A stretch of 47,838 bases of DNA, from NCBI GenBank assembly GCA_016208315.1, contig JACQYF010000035.1, positions 1-47,838 of the forward strand. Reading direction: 5' to 3'. The position numbers and the translations under genes are program-made. The notes under the pieces were generated by a model. The model was not told where the DNA came from and did no database searches. It was given only the letters and a program-made list of their open reading frames with translations. Below are positions 14,794 to 22,710 of the stretch, piece by piece (the stretch's first letter is position 1; the number at the start of each line of letters is the position of its first letter). The DNA comes from Chloroflexota bacterium. Its GTDB lineage: Bacteria; Chloroflexota; Anaerolineae; UBA4142.

Positions 14794-16043
14794 TCCGAGC
14801 CGCCCGGCCCTAACCACGTATCCATTTCGCGCACCACGCGCGCTTCTTGGATAGACCAGGGCTGCTCGCTTGGCTGAAGCAATTGGATGTTGATGAACTG
14901 GGTGGGCGTCGCGGCGAACGCGACATCTACGGACGCGCGATTGTTGAGATTCTCATGCGCGACTTGCCAGCGACTGGCGCGCGCGTTCCACGTGGCGATG
15001 CGGAAGCCGACCGGGTTCTCGCCTGCGGGCGAAATGAGCATTAGCCCACTTACGGTCTCGACGCGTCCCAAATCAATTTGAAACCACATCCCCGCTTCTT
15101 GCGGGCTGCCGCTCGACCACACCGTGTCAGCGCGATTGTCAATCGCGTGCGCGGCCGCGCCGCCGTTGTGACTCGCGCTCGCGGTCCACACCGTTCCCAC
15201 GTGGACGAGAATCTCCGAAATCATCCAGTAGGACAAAGGCGGCACCTGCGGTGCCGAAGCAACTTGTCCTACGCCTCCCAGTAAATCAATCTGCGCGTAC
15301 TGTATCGGCTGCGGCGCGAAGACGGCCACTAGATCGTGGGTGTTATTCGCCGCGGCGCGCGCGATTTCAGTGAAAGTCTTGCCATCCTGCGCAACTCGCA
15401 GGCAATAGCTCGCGGGGAAACCTTTGCCAGGGCTGAGGAACTGTATGCCGTCCGCGACTCGCGGCGTAGACACGTTCAGTCGAAACCATTGCCCGCGCGC
15501 TTGCGGCATACGGCTGTCCCAAAAAGTGCGCGGATCGCCGTCGAGCGCAAAGGCCACCTCTTGCGGATTGAGATTCGATTCGACGCGCCAACCACTCACA
15601 TCGCGCGGCCGGTCCGTGATCGAGACCGGAACGCCGAGGGGTGGATTCCCCTTTTCGGCAAACCATTTCGTCCCCTCGATGGCCAAGTCCCATTCCAAAT
15701 GATACCGGCCCGGCGTGTAAGGCGCACACAGTACCGCGCCAAATGCCGTTTCCTCGCCCGGCGCAATCTCGGCGGGCAGCGCGGTGCGACGGTCGTCCGC
15801 GTCTAATTGGCGGTGTCCCGCCGCGTCAAACCACTTGTAGCCGAGGTGGATCGGCTTGTCTCCATTCGGCGCCCACGCGCACATGCCGACGTTCTTCAAG
15901 CGCAGATTGACGGAGACCGTTTGTCCAGCGGCGAGACTGACGGGCGTGTCTTGGGCGAGGAAGAGAGCCGCCCACGCGTTTTCGGCTGGCGGAGTTTCGG
16001 GAGGTGGGTACATGGGTTCCTTTGGGTCTCGAGGATACGGCAT
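14790..16043 (-). CDS. Protein with Ig-like and two discoidin (F5/8 type C) domains
   Basis: A 417-residue protein. Residues about 20-140 resemble a beta-sandwich of the NBR1/CARDB type (LRLKNVGMCAWAPNG), followed by two F5/8 type C domains (about 150-290 and 290-405) with the usual ALDGDPRTFWDS and AIDNRADTVWSS motifs. Such domains bind carbohydrates or lipids. No signal peptide or catalytic domain is visible, so location is unclear. A 45-bp palindrome (15228-15272) is inserted in frame near the end of the first discoidin domain, adding 15 residues between the IDLLGG strand and YWMISEI. Its own promoter lies at 16076-16105. Confidence 0.8.
   Translation of the reverse strand: MPYPRDPKEPMYPPPETPPAENAWAALFLAQDTPVSLAAGQTVSVNLRLKNVGMCAWAPNGDKPIHLGYKWFDAAGHRQLDADDRRTALPAEIAPGEETAFGAVLCAPYTPGRYHLEWDLAIEGTKWFAEKGNPPLGVPVSITDRPRDVSGWRVESNLNPQEVAFALDGDPRTFWDSRMPQARGQWFRLNVSTPRVADGIQFLSPGKGFPASYCLRVAQDGKTFTEIARAAANNTHDLVAVFAPQPIQYAQIDLLGGVGQVASAPQVPPLSYWMISEILVHVGTVWTASASHNGGAAAHAIDNRADTVWSSGSPQEAGMWFQIDLGRVETVSGLMLISPAGENPVGFRIATWNARASRWQVAHENLNNRASVDVAFAATPTQFINIQLLQPSEQPWSIQEARVVREMDTWLGPGGSD
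15228..15272 (-). repeat. 45-bp palindrome inserted in frame in a coding sequence
   Basis: Outer arms GTAGGACAA/TTGTCCTAC (15228-15236, 15264-15272) and inner arms CGGCACC/GGTGCCG (15240-15246, 15250-15256). The 45-bp length is exactly 15 codons, and the discoidin reading frame continues on both sides. Confidence 0.85.
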
Positions 16044-16075
16044 CGGATTCTCTCGGCAGTGAGATTACTGCAACC

Positions 16076-16105
16076 ATTATACCATGTCTCTTTTCCGAGC
16101 GTCAA
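16076..16105 (-). promoter_or_regulatory. Promoter of the discoidin-domain gene
   Basis: Read on the minus strand: TTGACG (16105-16100), 18-bp spacer, TATAAT (16081-16076). It lies 33 bp before the ATG and abuts the divergent dmlA promoter. Confidence 0.8.
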
Positions 16106-16109
16106 TCAT

Positions 16110-16137
16110 TTGACTTTTGCATTCCGCGCGATATACT
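16110..16137 (+). promoter_or_regulatory. Promoter of the D-malate dehydrogenase gene
   Basis: TTGACT (16110-16115), 16-bp spacer, TATACT (16132-16137). Predicted start near 16144, so the mRNA would begin at or inside the GGGCGGGG hairpin. Confidence 0.75.
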
Positions 16138-16142
16138 GAGAT

Positions 16143-16163
16143 TGGGCGGGGTCACCCCGCCCA
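16143..16163 (+). repeat. Short GC palindrome at the 5' end of the dmlA mRNA
   Basis: TGGGCGGGG-TCA-CCCCGCCCA, perfect 9-bp stem. Same core as at 12167 and 40589; here it falls on the predicted transcription start. Confidence 0.85.
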
Positions 16164-16182
16164 TACACAGCAGGGGGCCACC

Positions 16183-17262
16183 ATGAACCAATACGCGATC
16201 GCACTCATCCCCGGCGATGGAGTCGGCAAGGAAGTCGTTCCGGCTGGTTTGCAGGTTTTGGACGCGGCGGGCAAGCTGACGGACGCATTCCAACTTAAGA
16301 CGACCGCTTTCGATTGGGGCTGCGAGTATTATTTGAAGCATGGCCGCATGATGGACGGGGACGCGCTTGCAACGCTTGCATCGTTCGATGCGATTTATCT
16401 CGGCGCGGTTGGCTATCCGGGTGTGCCAGACCATGTTTCGCTGTGGGGCTTGCTACTTCCCATTCGCCAGGGCTTTGACCAGTACATCAACCTGCGACCG
16501 ATCAAACTGTTCGAGGGAATCCAAGGCCCGCTGCGCGGCAAGGGACCGCAAGACATTGATTTCGTCGTCGTGCGCGAGAACAGCGAGGGGGAATACGCCG
16601 GGCACGGCGGGCGCAGCCATCGCGGGCGACCGCAAGAAGTGGCGACGCAGACGACCATTTTCACGCGCACCGGCGTCGAGCGCGTGATGCGCTATTCGTT
16701 CGAACTTGCGCGCCAACGCGGCGTCAAACCCGACCAGCCGCTCGTCAGCGCGACCAAATCGAACGCGCAGCAGTACGTTTCGGTTCTTTGGGACGAGGTG
16801 GCGCGCGAAATCGGCCAGCAATTTCCCGACGTGCCGTGGCGCAGTGTGCTCGTAGACGCGCTTGCGGCTTTGATGATCCTGCACCCCGAACGATTGGACG
16901 TCGTCGTTGCGTCGAACCTCTTCGGCGACATTTTGACCGACCTGGGCGGCGCGCTGCAAGGCAGTCTTGGCTTGCCCGCCAGTGCGAACCTCAACCCCGA
17001 ACGGCGCTATCCTTCGATGTTCGAGCCGGTGCATGGCTCGGCGCCCGACATCGCGGGCCGTGGCATCGCGAATCCCTTTGCCACGATTTGGGCCGGCGCG
17101 ATGATGCTCGATCATCTCGGCGAAAAGCAAGCGGCCAATCTCGTGATGGGTGCGCTCGAGCGCGTCATCGCCCAAGCCCGCGTGCGCACACCCGACCTCG
17201 ACGGAACAAACACGACGGACGAGGTGGCGAAGGCGGTTATTAGTCAATTGGTCAAGAGGTAA
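16183..17262 (+). CDS. dmlA: D-malate / tartrate dehydrogenase (decarboxylating)
   Basis: A 359-residue member of the isocitrate/isopropylmalate dehydrogenase family, closest from memory to the DmlA/TtuC branch. Its members use NAD+ and a divalent metal to oxidise D-malate to pyruvate and CO2 or to act on tartrate. Supporting motifs: VPDHVSLWGLLLPIRQ, NLRPIKLF, VVRENSEGEY, the substrate/metal region VVASNLFGDILTDL, and the nucleotide loop EPVHGSAPDI. The ATG at 16183 is chosen over an upstream in-frame ATG at 16117 because AGGGGG (16172-16177) precedes it and the family N-terminus aligns (IALIPGDGVGKEV). 3-isopropylmalate dehydrogenase is the main alternative. Confidence 0.82.
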   Translation: MNQYAIALIPGDGVGKEVVPAGLQVLDAAGKLTDAFQLKTTAFDWGCEYYLKHGRMMDGDALATLASFDAIYLGAVGYPGVPDHVSLWGLLLPIRQGFDQYINLRPIKLFEGIQGPLRGKGPQDIDFVVVRENSEGEYAGHGGRSHRGRPQEVATQTTIFTRTGVERVMRYSFELARQRGVKPDQPLVSATKSNAQQYVSVLWDEVAREIGQQFPDVPWRSVLVDALAALMILHPERLDVVVASNLFGDILTDLGGALQGSLGLPASANLNPERRYPSMFEPVHGSAPDIAGRGIANPFATIWAGAMMLDHLGEKQAANLVMGALERVIAQARVRTPDLDGTNTTDEVAKAVISQLVKR

Positions 17263-17268
17263 TGAAAC

Positions 17269-17679
17269 GTGAGCACCGTTGTGGCTGTTCAAAAGAATCC
17301 CGGGTGTTTAGTACAACTTGTGTGGTTTGCCCTCGTCGGTTGGTGGGCGGGACAAATCTGGATCGGCATCGCGTGGGCCCTGATGCTGACGATCATCGGT
17401 ATGCCACTGGCCGTGGTGATGCTGAACATGATTCCCCAGGTCATCGCGCTCCGCGGCCAGACGGGGTTGGTCGTCAGAAGCGTGGGAGGCAAGACCGTCG
17501 TCGCCGATGTGCCGCAATACAATTTCTTTGTGCGTGCGATCTATTTCTTGCTTGTCGGTTGGTGGCTCTCGGCGCTGTGGATGCAAGCCGCGTATTTTCT
17601 GTGTCTCACGATCATCGGCTTGCCGTTGGGATTCTGGATGTTCGATTTGGTTCCGGCGATCGTTTCCTTGCGGCGATGA
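17269..17679 (+). CDS. YccF-type (DUF307) inner membrane protein
   Basis: A 136-residue membrane protein with two related halves. Each has a WFALVGWWAG/YFLLVGWWLS helix followed by an LTIIGMPL/LTIIGLPLG helix, the hallmark of YccF/DUF307. Function is unknown. GTG start at 17269, six bases after the dmlA stop, so probably cotranscribed. A long frame over this region (from 17262) is an artefact of the hydrolase frame. Confidence 0.85.
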   Translation: MSTVVAVQKNPGCLVQLVWFALVGWWAGQIWIGIAWALMLTIIGMPLAVVMLNMIPQVIALRGQTGLVVRSVGGKTVVADVPQYNFFVRAIYFLLVGWWLSALWMQAAYFLCLTIIGLPLGFWMFDLVPAIVSLRR

Positions 17680-17685
17680 TACCGC

Positions 17686-17719
17686 AGACCTTCGAGGTTT
17701 CTCAAAACCTCGAAGGTCT
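17686..17719 (+). repeat. 15-bp hairpin between the yccF-like gene and the hydrolase
   Basis: AGACCTTCGAGGTTT (17686-17700) pairs perfectly with 17705-17719; loop CTCA. No T-run after it. Confidence 0.85.
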
Positions 17720-17732
17720 CTGTTTACAGACC

Positions 17733-18593
17733 ATGAACCAACTTGAACATCTGTCCATCCCGACCAACGGCATCACTTTACACACCGTTCTGGCTGGACC
17801 GGAAGCGGGGCCGCTCGTCGTTTTGTTGCATGGTTTTCCCGAACATTGGTACTCGTGGCGAAAACAGATACCGGCGTTGGCGGACGCCGGTTTTCGCGTC
17901 GTCGCGCCGGACCAGCGTGGCTACAATCTGAGCGACAAGCCCGCGCACGTTCGCGACTATCGCTTGGATGCTCTGACGGAAGATATTGTTGGCTTGATTC
18001 GGGCTTTGGGGCGCGATCAGGCGGTGATCGTCGGCCACGATTGGGGTGGGGCCGTCGCGCACCGGCTCGCCATGGATTATCCGGCGATGGTGAGTAAACT
18101 GGTCATTATGAATTCGCCGCATCCGCGCGCGATGGCGCGCGAATTAAAGCGGCCGCGCCAACTGCTCAAATCGTGGTACATTTATTTCTTCCAAGTTCCC
18201 TGGCTGCCAGAGACAATCTTGAATCTCGCTCCGGACTACTGGGCCGGTGTATTCTTCCGCGATACAGCCGTCAACAAGCACGCATTTAGCGACGAGGATT
18301 TAGAGGTCACGGCAAAAGCCAACGCGCGACCCCGCGCGATGCGCTCGATGATCAACTGGTATCGCGCCGCAGTGCGCTTTCCGCCGATGGCGCGCACCAA
18401 GCAAATCACCGCGCCGACGCGGATCATGTGGGCCGAACACGATGTCGCGCTGAGCAAGCCGCTGACTGAGGGGATCGCGCGATGGTACGGCGCCGACTTT
18501 CGGATTCACTTCATCGCGCGCTGCGGGCATTGGGTGCAAAACGAAGCGCCGGACGAGGTCAATCGCTTGCTGTTAGCATTTGTCGCTCATTAG
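17733..18593 (+). CDS. Alpha/beta hydrolase, epoxide-hydrolase-like
   Basis: A 286-residue alpha/beta hydrolase. HGFPE near residue 33 forms the oxyanion-hole motif, D103 in GHDWGG is the expected Asp nucleophile, and H266 in CGHWVQ is the catalytic His. An Asp nucleophile with this motif suggests an epoxide hydrolase or haloalkane/haloacetate dehalogenase rather than an esterase. The lid helices (about 135-200) are Trp/Tyr-rich. ATG 17733 is chosen because the family N-terminus begins there and upstream sequence belongs to the yccF-like gene. The Shine-Dalgarno is weak. It ends convergently with the ParA-TPR gene, overlapping 4 bp. Confidence 0.8.
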   Translation: MNQLEHLSIPTNGITLHTVLAGPEAGPLVVLLHGFPEHWYSWRKQIPALADAGFRVVAPDQRGYNLSDKPAHVRDYRLDALTEDIVGLIRALGRDQAVIVGHDWGGAVAHRLAMDYPAMVSKLVIMNSPHPRAMARELKRPRQLLKSWYIYFFQVPWLPETILNLAPDYWAGVFFRDTAVNKHAFSDEDLEVTAKANARPRAMRSMINWYRAAVRFPPMARTKQITAPTRIMWAEHDVALSKPLTEGIARWYGADFRIHFIARCGHWVQNEAPDEVNRLLLAFVAH

Positions 18594-20245
18594 GGGACGC
18601 CGATTAGGTGGAATCGCCAGGCAAGCGCCAACGCGAGCGCAATCATGGCGAGAGCGAGGACAAAGAGTGGGAGAATGAGCCGGCTCGGAGCGGGGACCGG
18701 CTCGATTTCATCTTCGGGGGGATGCCAGAGCAGCCGATTCAGCTCAATCGCTTCTTGATTGTTGGGATTGATCTCCAACGCTCGTTTTGCGAGAATGAAA
18801 GCGACATCGCAACTGTCAGCCGTGCGCGCGCAACCTAACCAGGCAAGATCATTCATCGGATCGAGTTCGACGGCTCGCTTGAATTGTTGGCGTGCTTGCG
18901 CTCTATTGCCATCGCGTTGCAGTGTCAGACCCTCCTGGACTAGGCGCATCGCCTCGAGTCGTAGGCGCTCTTTCGTTTCCGCGAGGGCCGATTGCGCGAG
19001 AGAATCCTGAGGATCAATTTCTAAACCGCGTTGAATATGGCCGATGGCTTCGCGCGGGTCCGTGCTCGTCCTGGCTCGACCCAACCAGGCCTGGATGTGG
19101 CCGGGATCGAGTTCTGTGGCGCGGTCGTAGAGTTGTGCCGCCAGGTGAGGTTGCTCCAGGTCGTTCAGAGAGTGCGCCAAGCCGACCAATTCCGGAACGC
19201 CGGCGAGCGCAGCCCCCGCGATGATTTCCTCCACGGATTTCTCCAGCCCGGCGCGAATCTCCGCTCGCGCAGGATTCAACTGGAGCAGGCGCGCGTTGCA
19301 GCGCACAACTTCTTCCAATTCGGTCGCGGCGGCCGCACGACCGGCCCACGCCTCTTCCGAATTCGGGTCCAATGTGGTCGCGTGGCAAAAGGCCGCGTAG
19401 CCCGAACGCCGGTCGTTCCGCGCCAGCATTTCGTGTCCCTTGGTGAGCGCCAGGTAAAGCGCGTTCCGCGACGATTCCTGAATCCCGGCGTCAATTTCCT
19501 GCGCCAGGGCGCGGTAGCAAAGGGTAGAGGGCGAATTCGGCGCATAGCGGAAGATGGTCTTGCCGGCTAGACTGGCCTCCTTCAAGACGACGCTCTGCGT
19601 CACTGTCGTCGAAAGGAATGGAATCTTGGCGCCGTAGGTACTCTCTGCCGTTGCCGAGACCTCGCGGGCGTGGCGCGTTTTGGAATCGTGCATCGAATAA
19701 AAGATTCCCGTTACCCGCAGATTGGCATTCACGGTCTTTTGCACCCCTTGAATAATGTCGAGGAGTACCTTTAGAGTCTGTACCGTGAGATAATCCGCGG
19801 TCAGCGGGATAACCACCTCGTCGGCGGCGGCTAGCGCTACGCCGGTTAGGATGCCGGTGCTGGCGGGAGGATCGAGCAGCACATAATCGTAACGGTCGCG
19901 CAGCGTGTCCAACGCCACCCGCAGCGCCGAAATCTGGATTGGTCGTTTTTCCAATTCGTGCACGATGGTCGTCAACCCATAGTTGGCCGGTATCAGATCG
20001 AAGCAATCGGGTGTGGACAGCAAAATCGAAGAGATCGGTACTGCATGGCCGTCGAGCGCGTCGCATATCGTCCGAGGCAATTGATCGGGCTGATAGCCGA
20101 GGCAAAGGGTGAGGGAGGATTGGGGATCGAGGTCCACCGCGAGCACGCTGCGCCCGCGCTCGACCAGCGCCGCGGCGAGGTTTGCCGTGGTTGTGGTCTT
20201 GCCAACGCCGCCTTTGACGTTCGCGATTGCCAGAATGCGCGCCAT
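18590..20245 (-). CDS. ParA-type ATPase fused to TPR repeats and a C-terminal membrane helix
   Basis: A 551-residue three-part protein. Residues 1-255 are a ParA/Soj ATPase with deviant Walker A K11-GGVGK16-TT (including the signature lysine) and a DLDPQ motif. Residues about 260-480 are helical TPR-like repeats (several LDPxxxxAWLG units). About residues 520-545 form one transmembrane helix near the C-terminus. ParA ATPases normally move DNA or protein cargo; the TPRs suggest a protein partner and the helix would tether it to the membrane. No ParB gene or parS site is visible, so a chromosome-partition role is doubtful. The promoter is at 20266-20293; the 5' leader is only about 14 nt. Confidence 0.85.
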   Translation of the reverse strand: MARILAIANVKGGVGKTTTTANLAAALVERGRSVLAVDLDPQSSLTLCLGYQPDQLPRTICDALDGHAVPISSILLSTPDCFDLIPANYGLTTIVHELEKRPIQISALRVALDTLRDRYDYVLLDPPASTGILTGVALAAADEVVIPLTADYLTVQTLKVLLDIIQGVQKTVNANLRVTGIFYSMHDSKTRHAREVSATAESTYGAKIPFLSTTVTQSVVLKEASLAGKTIFRYAPNSPSTLCYRALAQEIDAGIQESSRNALYLALTKGHEMLARNDRRSGYAAFCHATTLDPNSEEAWAGRAAAATELEEVVRCNARLLQLNPARAEIRAGLEKSVEEIIAGAALAGVPELVGLAHSLNDLEQPHLAAQLYDRATELDPGHIQAWLGRARTSTDPREAIGHIQRGLEIDPQDSLAQSALAETKERLRLEAMRLVQEGLTLQRDGNRAQARQQFKRAVELDPMNDLAWLGCARTADSCDVAFILAKRALEINPNNQEAIELNRLLWHPPEDEIEPVPAPSRLILPLFVLALAMIALALALAWRFHLIGVP

Positions 20246-20265
20246 TGCGTGTCCTTCAATATGTC

Positions 20266-20293
20266 AGTATAGCGGTCGCGGTGATAATGTCAA
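20266..20293 (-). promoter_or_regulatory. Promoter of the ParA-TPR gene
   Basis: On the minus strand TTGACA (20293-20288), 16-bp spacer, TATACT (20271-20266), 20 bp before the start codon. Confidence 0.8.
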
Positions 20294-20477
20294 TAGTTGT
20301 ATTGACGCATTCGGATGGCGCGGATGGTTTGTAACCCAACTGTAAGGTGTGCCGCAATCTCGAGGAGGGTTTTTCCAACCATCGTCATTCACCGCTCGAT
20401 CGGGTAGTCTCGCTCTCGCCCGCGCGGGTAGCCGCAAAGACTATACCTTAATCCCCCTAAAACTATCAAGAGGAGTG

Positions 20478-20506
20478 TAGACTTGTCTCCTGAATGTGAC
20501 TATAAT
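20478..20506 (+). promoter_or_regulatory. Likely promoter of the paaX gene
   Basis: TAGACT (20478-20483), 17-bp spacer, perfect TATAAT (20501-20506). The -35 overlaps the palindrome AGACTTGTCT (20480-20489), a possible operator. The leader to the chosen start is about 137 nt. Confidence 0.5.
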
Positions 20507-20648
20507 TTGTCTTGCGTAGAAGAAACGACATAGTTTTATCGCAGTGATATTTTCTAGAAAGTGAGCCGATTCCGAACAAAAACCGCCGCCGATCGTCGTT
20601 GATCCTCGGAACTCTAAGGAATCGGCCTTTTGTTTGCGTGGAGATCGC

Positions 20649-21563
20649 GTGAACACTATTCGACCTCAATCCATGATCGTCACGCTCTATGGCGATTACA
20701 TCCGCCACGCCGGCGGGAGCATTTGGATTGGCAGCCTCATTCGCCTGCTCTCCTACTTTGGGCTTTCGCAACAAGCTGTCCGTTCGACCGTCTCCAGAAT
20801 GACGCGGCGCGATTTGCTGCGGATTGATCGCGTCGGTCCGCGCAGCTACTACTCGCTCACCGAGAAGAGCGCAAAATGGATCGAAGAAGGCGCCACCCGC
20901 ATTTTCCATTTTCACGCCCCGCGCAAGCCCTGGGACCGGCAGTGGCGACTCGTTACTTATTCGGTGCCCGAAAGCGAACGCGAAGCGCGTGACCGTCTCC
21001 GCCAAGAGCTAAGCTGGATGGGCTTTGGGATGCTGACCAGCGCGCTCTGGATTTCGCCCCACGATTATGGCGCGGAGGTGGAGCGCCTCGCCGAATCGCT
21101 CAGAGTTCGTTCGCGCGTCGAAATATTCACGGCACGCCACGACGGCTTTGCCGACCAGGCCACAATCGTCCGGCGTTGCTGGAATCTGTCCCAAATTGAC
21201 GCCCGTTACCTCGCGTTCATTGAAAAATATCGGCCCGCGTACCAAGAGCACTGCCGCCGGCTCGCCGATGGCGGCGATGTCGAACCAAACCAGTATTTCG
21301 TTCGCCGTTTCAACCTGATTCACGAGTATCGGCGGTTTCCGTATATTGACCCCGAATTGCCCGCCGAGCTTCTCCCCTCCAATTGGCGCGGGAACGAAGC
21401 GGCCAATCTCTTTCGCGAATACCACGACCTGCTGGCCGAGAAAGCGAATGCCTTTTTCTATTCGGTGTTCGAACCGCGGGCCGAATTGGCCGCACCTCAT
21501 CTACAGGCGAGTTACCACATCAAGCGAACGCCAAGCAACTTGATCTCAGTTACGGAGGAATGA
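20649..21563 (+). CDS. paaX: PaaX-family transcriptional regulator
   Basis: A 304-residue PaaX homologue: an N-terminal winged helix (about residues 1-90, starting RPQSMIVTLYGDYIRHAG), a middle domain, and a C-terminal PaaX domain. PaaX proteins repress aromatic (phenylacetate) genes and are released by the CoA thioester, so phenylacetyl-CoA or benzoyl-CoA is a likely effector here; this is inference. GTG 20649 (behind GGAGA at 20640-20644) fits the family N-terminus better than the TTG at 20634; ATG 20673 is possible. The oah start codon follows the stop by 3 nt, so it heads the catabolic operon. Confidence 0.88.
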   Translation: MNTIRPQSMIVTLYGDYIRHAGGSIWIGSLIRLLSYFGLSQQAVRSTVSRMTRRDLLRIDRVGPRSYYSLTEKSAKWIEEGATRIFHFHAPRKPWDRQWRLVTYSVPESEREARDRLRQELSWMGFGMLTSALWISPHDYGAEVERLAESLRVRSRVEIFTARHDGFADQATIVRRCWNLSQIDARYLAFIEKYRPAYQEHCRRLADGGDVEPNQYFVRRFNLIHEYRRFPYIDPELPAELLPSNWRGNEAANLFREYHDLLAEKANAFFYSVFEPRAELAAPHLQASYHIKRTPSNLISVTEE

Positions 21564-21566
21564 AAC

Positions 21567-22694
21567 ATGGCTTTGAATTGGCTGCCTAGAGAAGACGGAT
21601 TAAAGGACCATGATCTATGGGGCGCCGAGTTCTTTGGCGCCGAAGCTCCTTCCATTGTGTATGAAATCCGCCCTGTGCTAAACCCGCAGGGCCAACCGGT
21701 CGAGGGGCTGTGCGCCGCGTGGATTGTCCTCAACAACCCCGCGCAATACAATTCCTACACGACCAAGATGGTCAAAGGCATCACGGCGGGTTTGCAGAAG
21801 GCCAGCATGGACCGGAACATCGTCGCGGTCGTCATCACCGGCGTCGGCGACAAAGCGTTCTGTTCCGGCGGCAACACCAAAGAGTACGCCGAGTATTATT
21901 CCAAACGGCCTGCCGAGTACGGAATGTACATGGACCTGTTCAACGGGATGATTGACGGCATTCTCAACTGCAAAAAGCCCGTCATCTGCCGGGTGAACGG
22001 AATGCGCGTCGCCGGCGGTCAGGAAGTGGGCATGGCTTGCGATATTAGTCTCTCGTCCGACCTCGCGGTTTACGGACAAGCGGGACCGCGCCACGGCAGC
22101 GCGCCCGTCGGCGGAGCGACCGACTTTTTGCCGTGGGCGCTGAGCATCGAAGACGCGATGTGGAGCTGCATCTCCTGTGAGATGTGGAGCGCGTACAAGA
22201 TGAAGGCCAAGGGCCTGTTGAGCAAAGTGGTCCCGGTTCTCAAACAAGACGGCAAGTGGCTCCGCAATCCGCTCGTCATCACCGACGAATACGTGCGTGA
22301 TGGCGAAATCGTTTACGGCGAAATGAAAACGGGCGACGATGCTGCTGCGGCCAAGCAGTTGCTGAAATCGGCGCAAACCGATTTTGAATTGCTGGACAGG
22401 TCGGTTAACGACATCGTGTGGACGTTTGCCAACCTCTTCCCGAACTGTCTGCAAGTTTCGGTCGAAGGCGTCCGTCAGAAAAAGAAATTCTTCTGGGACA
22501 TGAGCAAGACGGCGAATCGCCACTGGCTGGCATTGAATATGAACGCGGAGGCCTTTGCCGGATTCAACGCTTTCAACACCCGCAAGCTCACCGGCCAGGA
22601 TGTCATTGATTTCATGAAATTCCGCGACCTGGAAGCGCAGGGGCAGAAGATGGACGACGAGTTGTTCGAGGCGGTACTAGGAAAACCCAAATAA
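21567..22694 (+). CDS. oah: 6-oxocyclohex-1-ene-1-carbonyl-CoA hydrolase
   Basis: A 375-residue crotonase-family ring hydrolase (Oah/BamA/BzdY). It adds water twice to the oxo-ring CoA and cleaves it to 3-hydroxypimeloyl-CoA, the ring-opening step of anaerobic benzoyl-CoA degradation. Family-specific features: ITGVGDKAFCSGGNTKEYAEYY, the VAGGQEVGMACD loop, GQAGPRHGSAPVGGATDFLPW, and a length typical of BamA rather than of ordinary 260-residue enoyl-CoA hydratases. GGAGG at 21554-21558 precedes the ATG. It is a well-used marker gene of this pathway and supports the function of the reductase genes downstream. Confidence 0.93.
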   Translation: MALNWLPREDGLKDHDLWGAEFFGAEAPSIVYEIRPVLNPQGQPVEGLCAAWIVLNNPAQYNSYTTKMVKGITAGLQKASMDRNIVAVVITGVGDKAFCSGGNTKEYAEYYSKRPAEYGMYMDLFNGMIDGILNCKKPVICRVNGMRVAGGQEVGMACDISLSSDLAVYGQAGPRHGSAPVGGATDFLPWALSIEDAMWSCISCEMWSAYKMKAKGLLSKVVPVLKQDGKWLRNPLVITDEYVRDGEIVYGEMKTGDDAAAAKQLLKSAQTDFELLDRSVNDIVWTFANLFPNCLQVSVEGVRQKKKFFWDMSKTANRHWLALNMNAEAFAGFNAFNTRKLTGQDVIDFMKFRDLEAQGQKMDDELFEAVLGKPK

Positions 22695-22710
22695 GCACAT
22701 GGAGGACAAA

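Larger units (their letters stand above)
20246..20648 (+). other. Divergent control region between parA-TPR and paaX genes
   Basis: A 403-bp region without a gene. It holds the minus-strand parA promoter (20266-20293) and a plausible plus-strand paaX promoter (20478-20506). I see no word hairpin in 20294-20477. Confidence 0.6.

Noticed and set aside
14834..16139. Several plus-strand frames (65-156 residues) across the discoidin gene
   Set aside because: They lack ribosome-binding sites and domains; the minus-strand gene explains the sequence and has a promoter.
17262..17732. Upstream extension of the hydrolase frame to a start at 17262
   Set aside because: This part is covered by the yccF-like gene in another frame and codes for Arg/Cys-rich sequence without relation to hydrolases; the real start is 17733.
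20634..20648. TTG start for the PaaX regulator
   Set aside because: The nearest purine-rich site is 13 nt away, while the GTG at 20649 has GGAGA close by and fits the family N-terminus.
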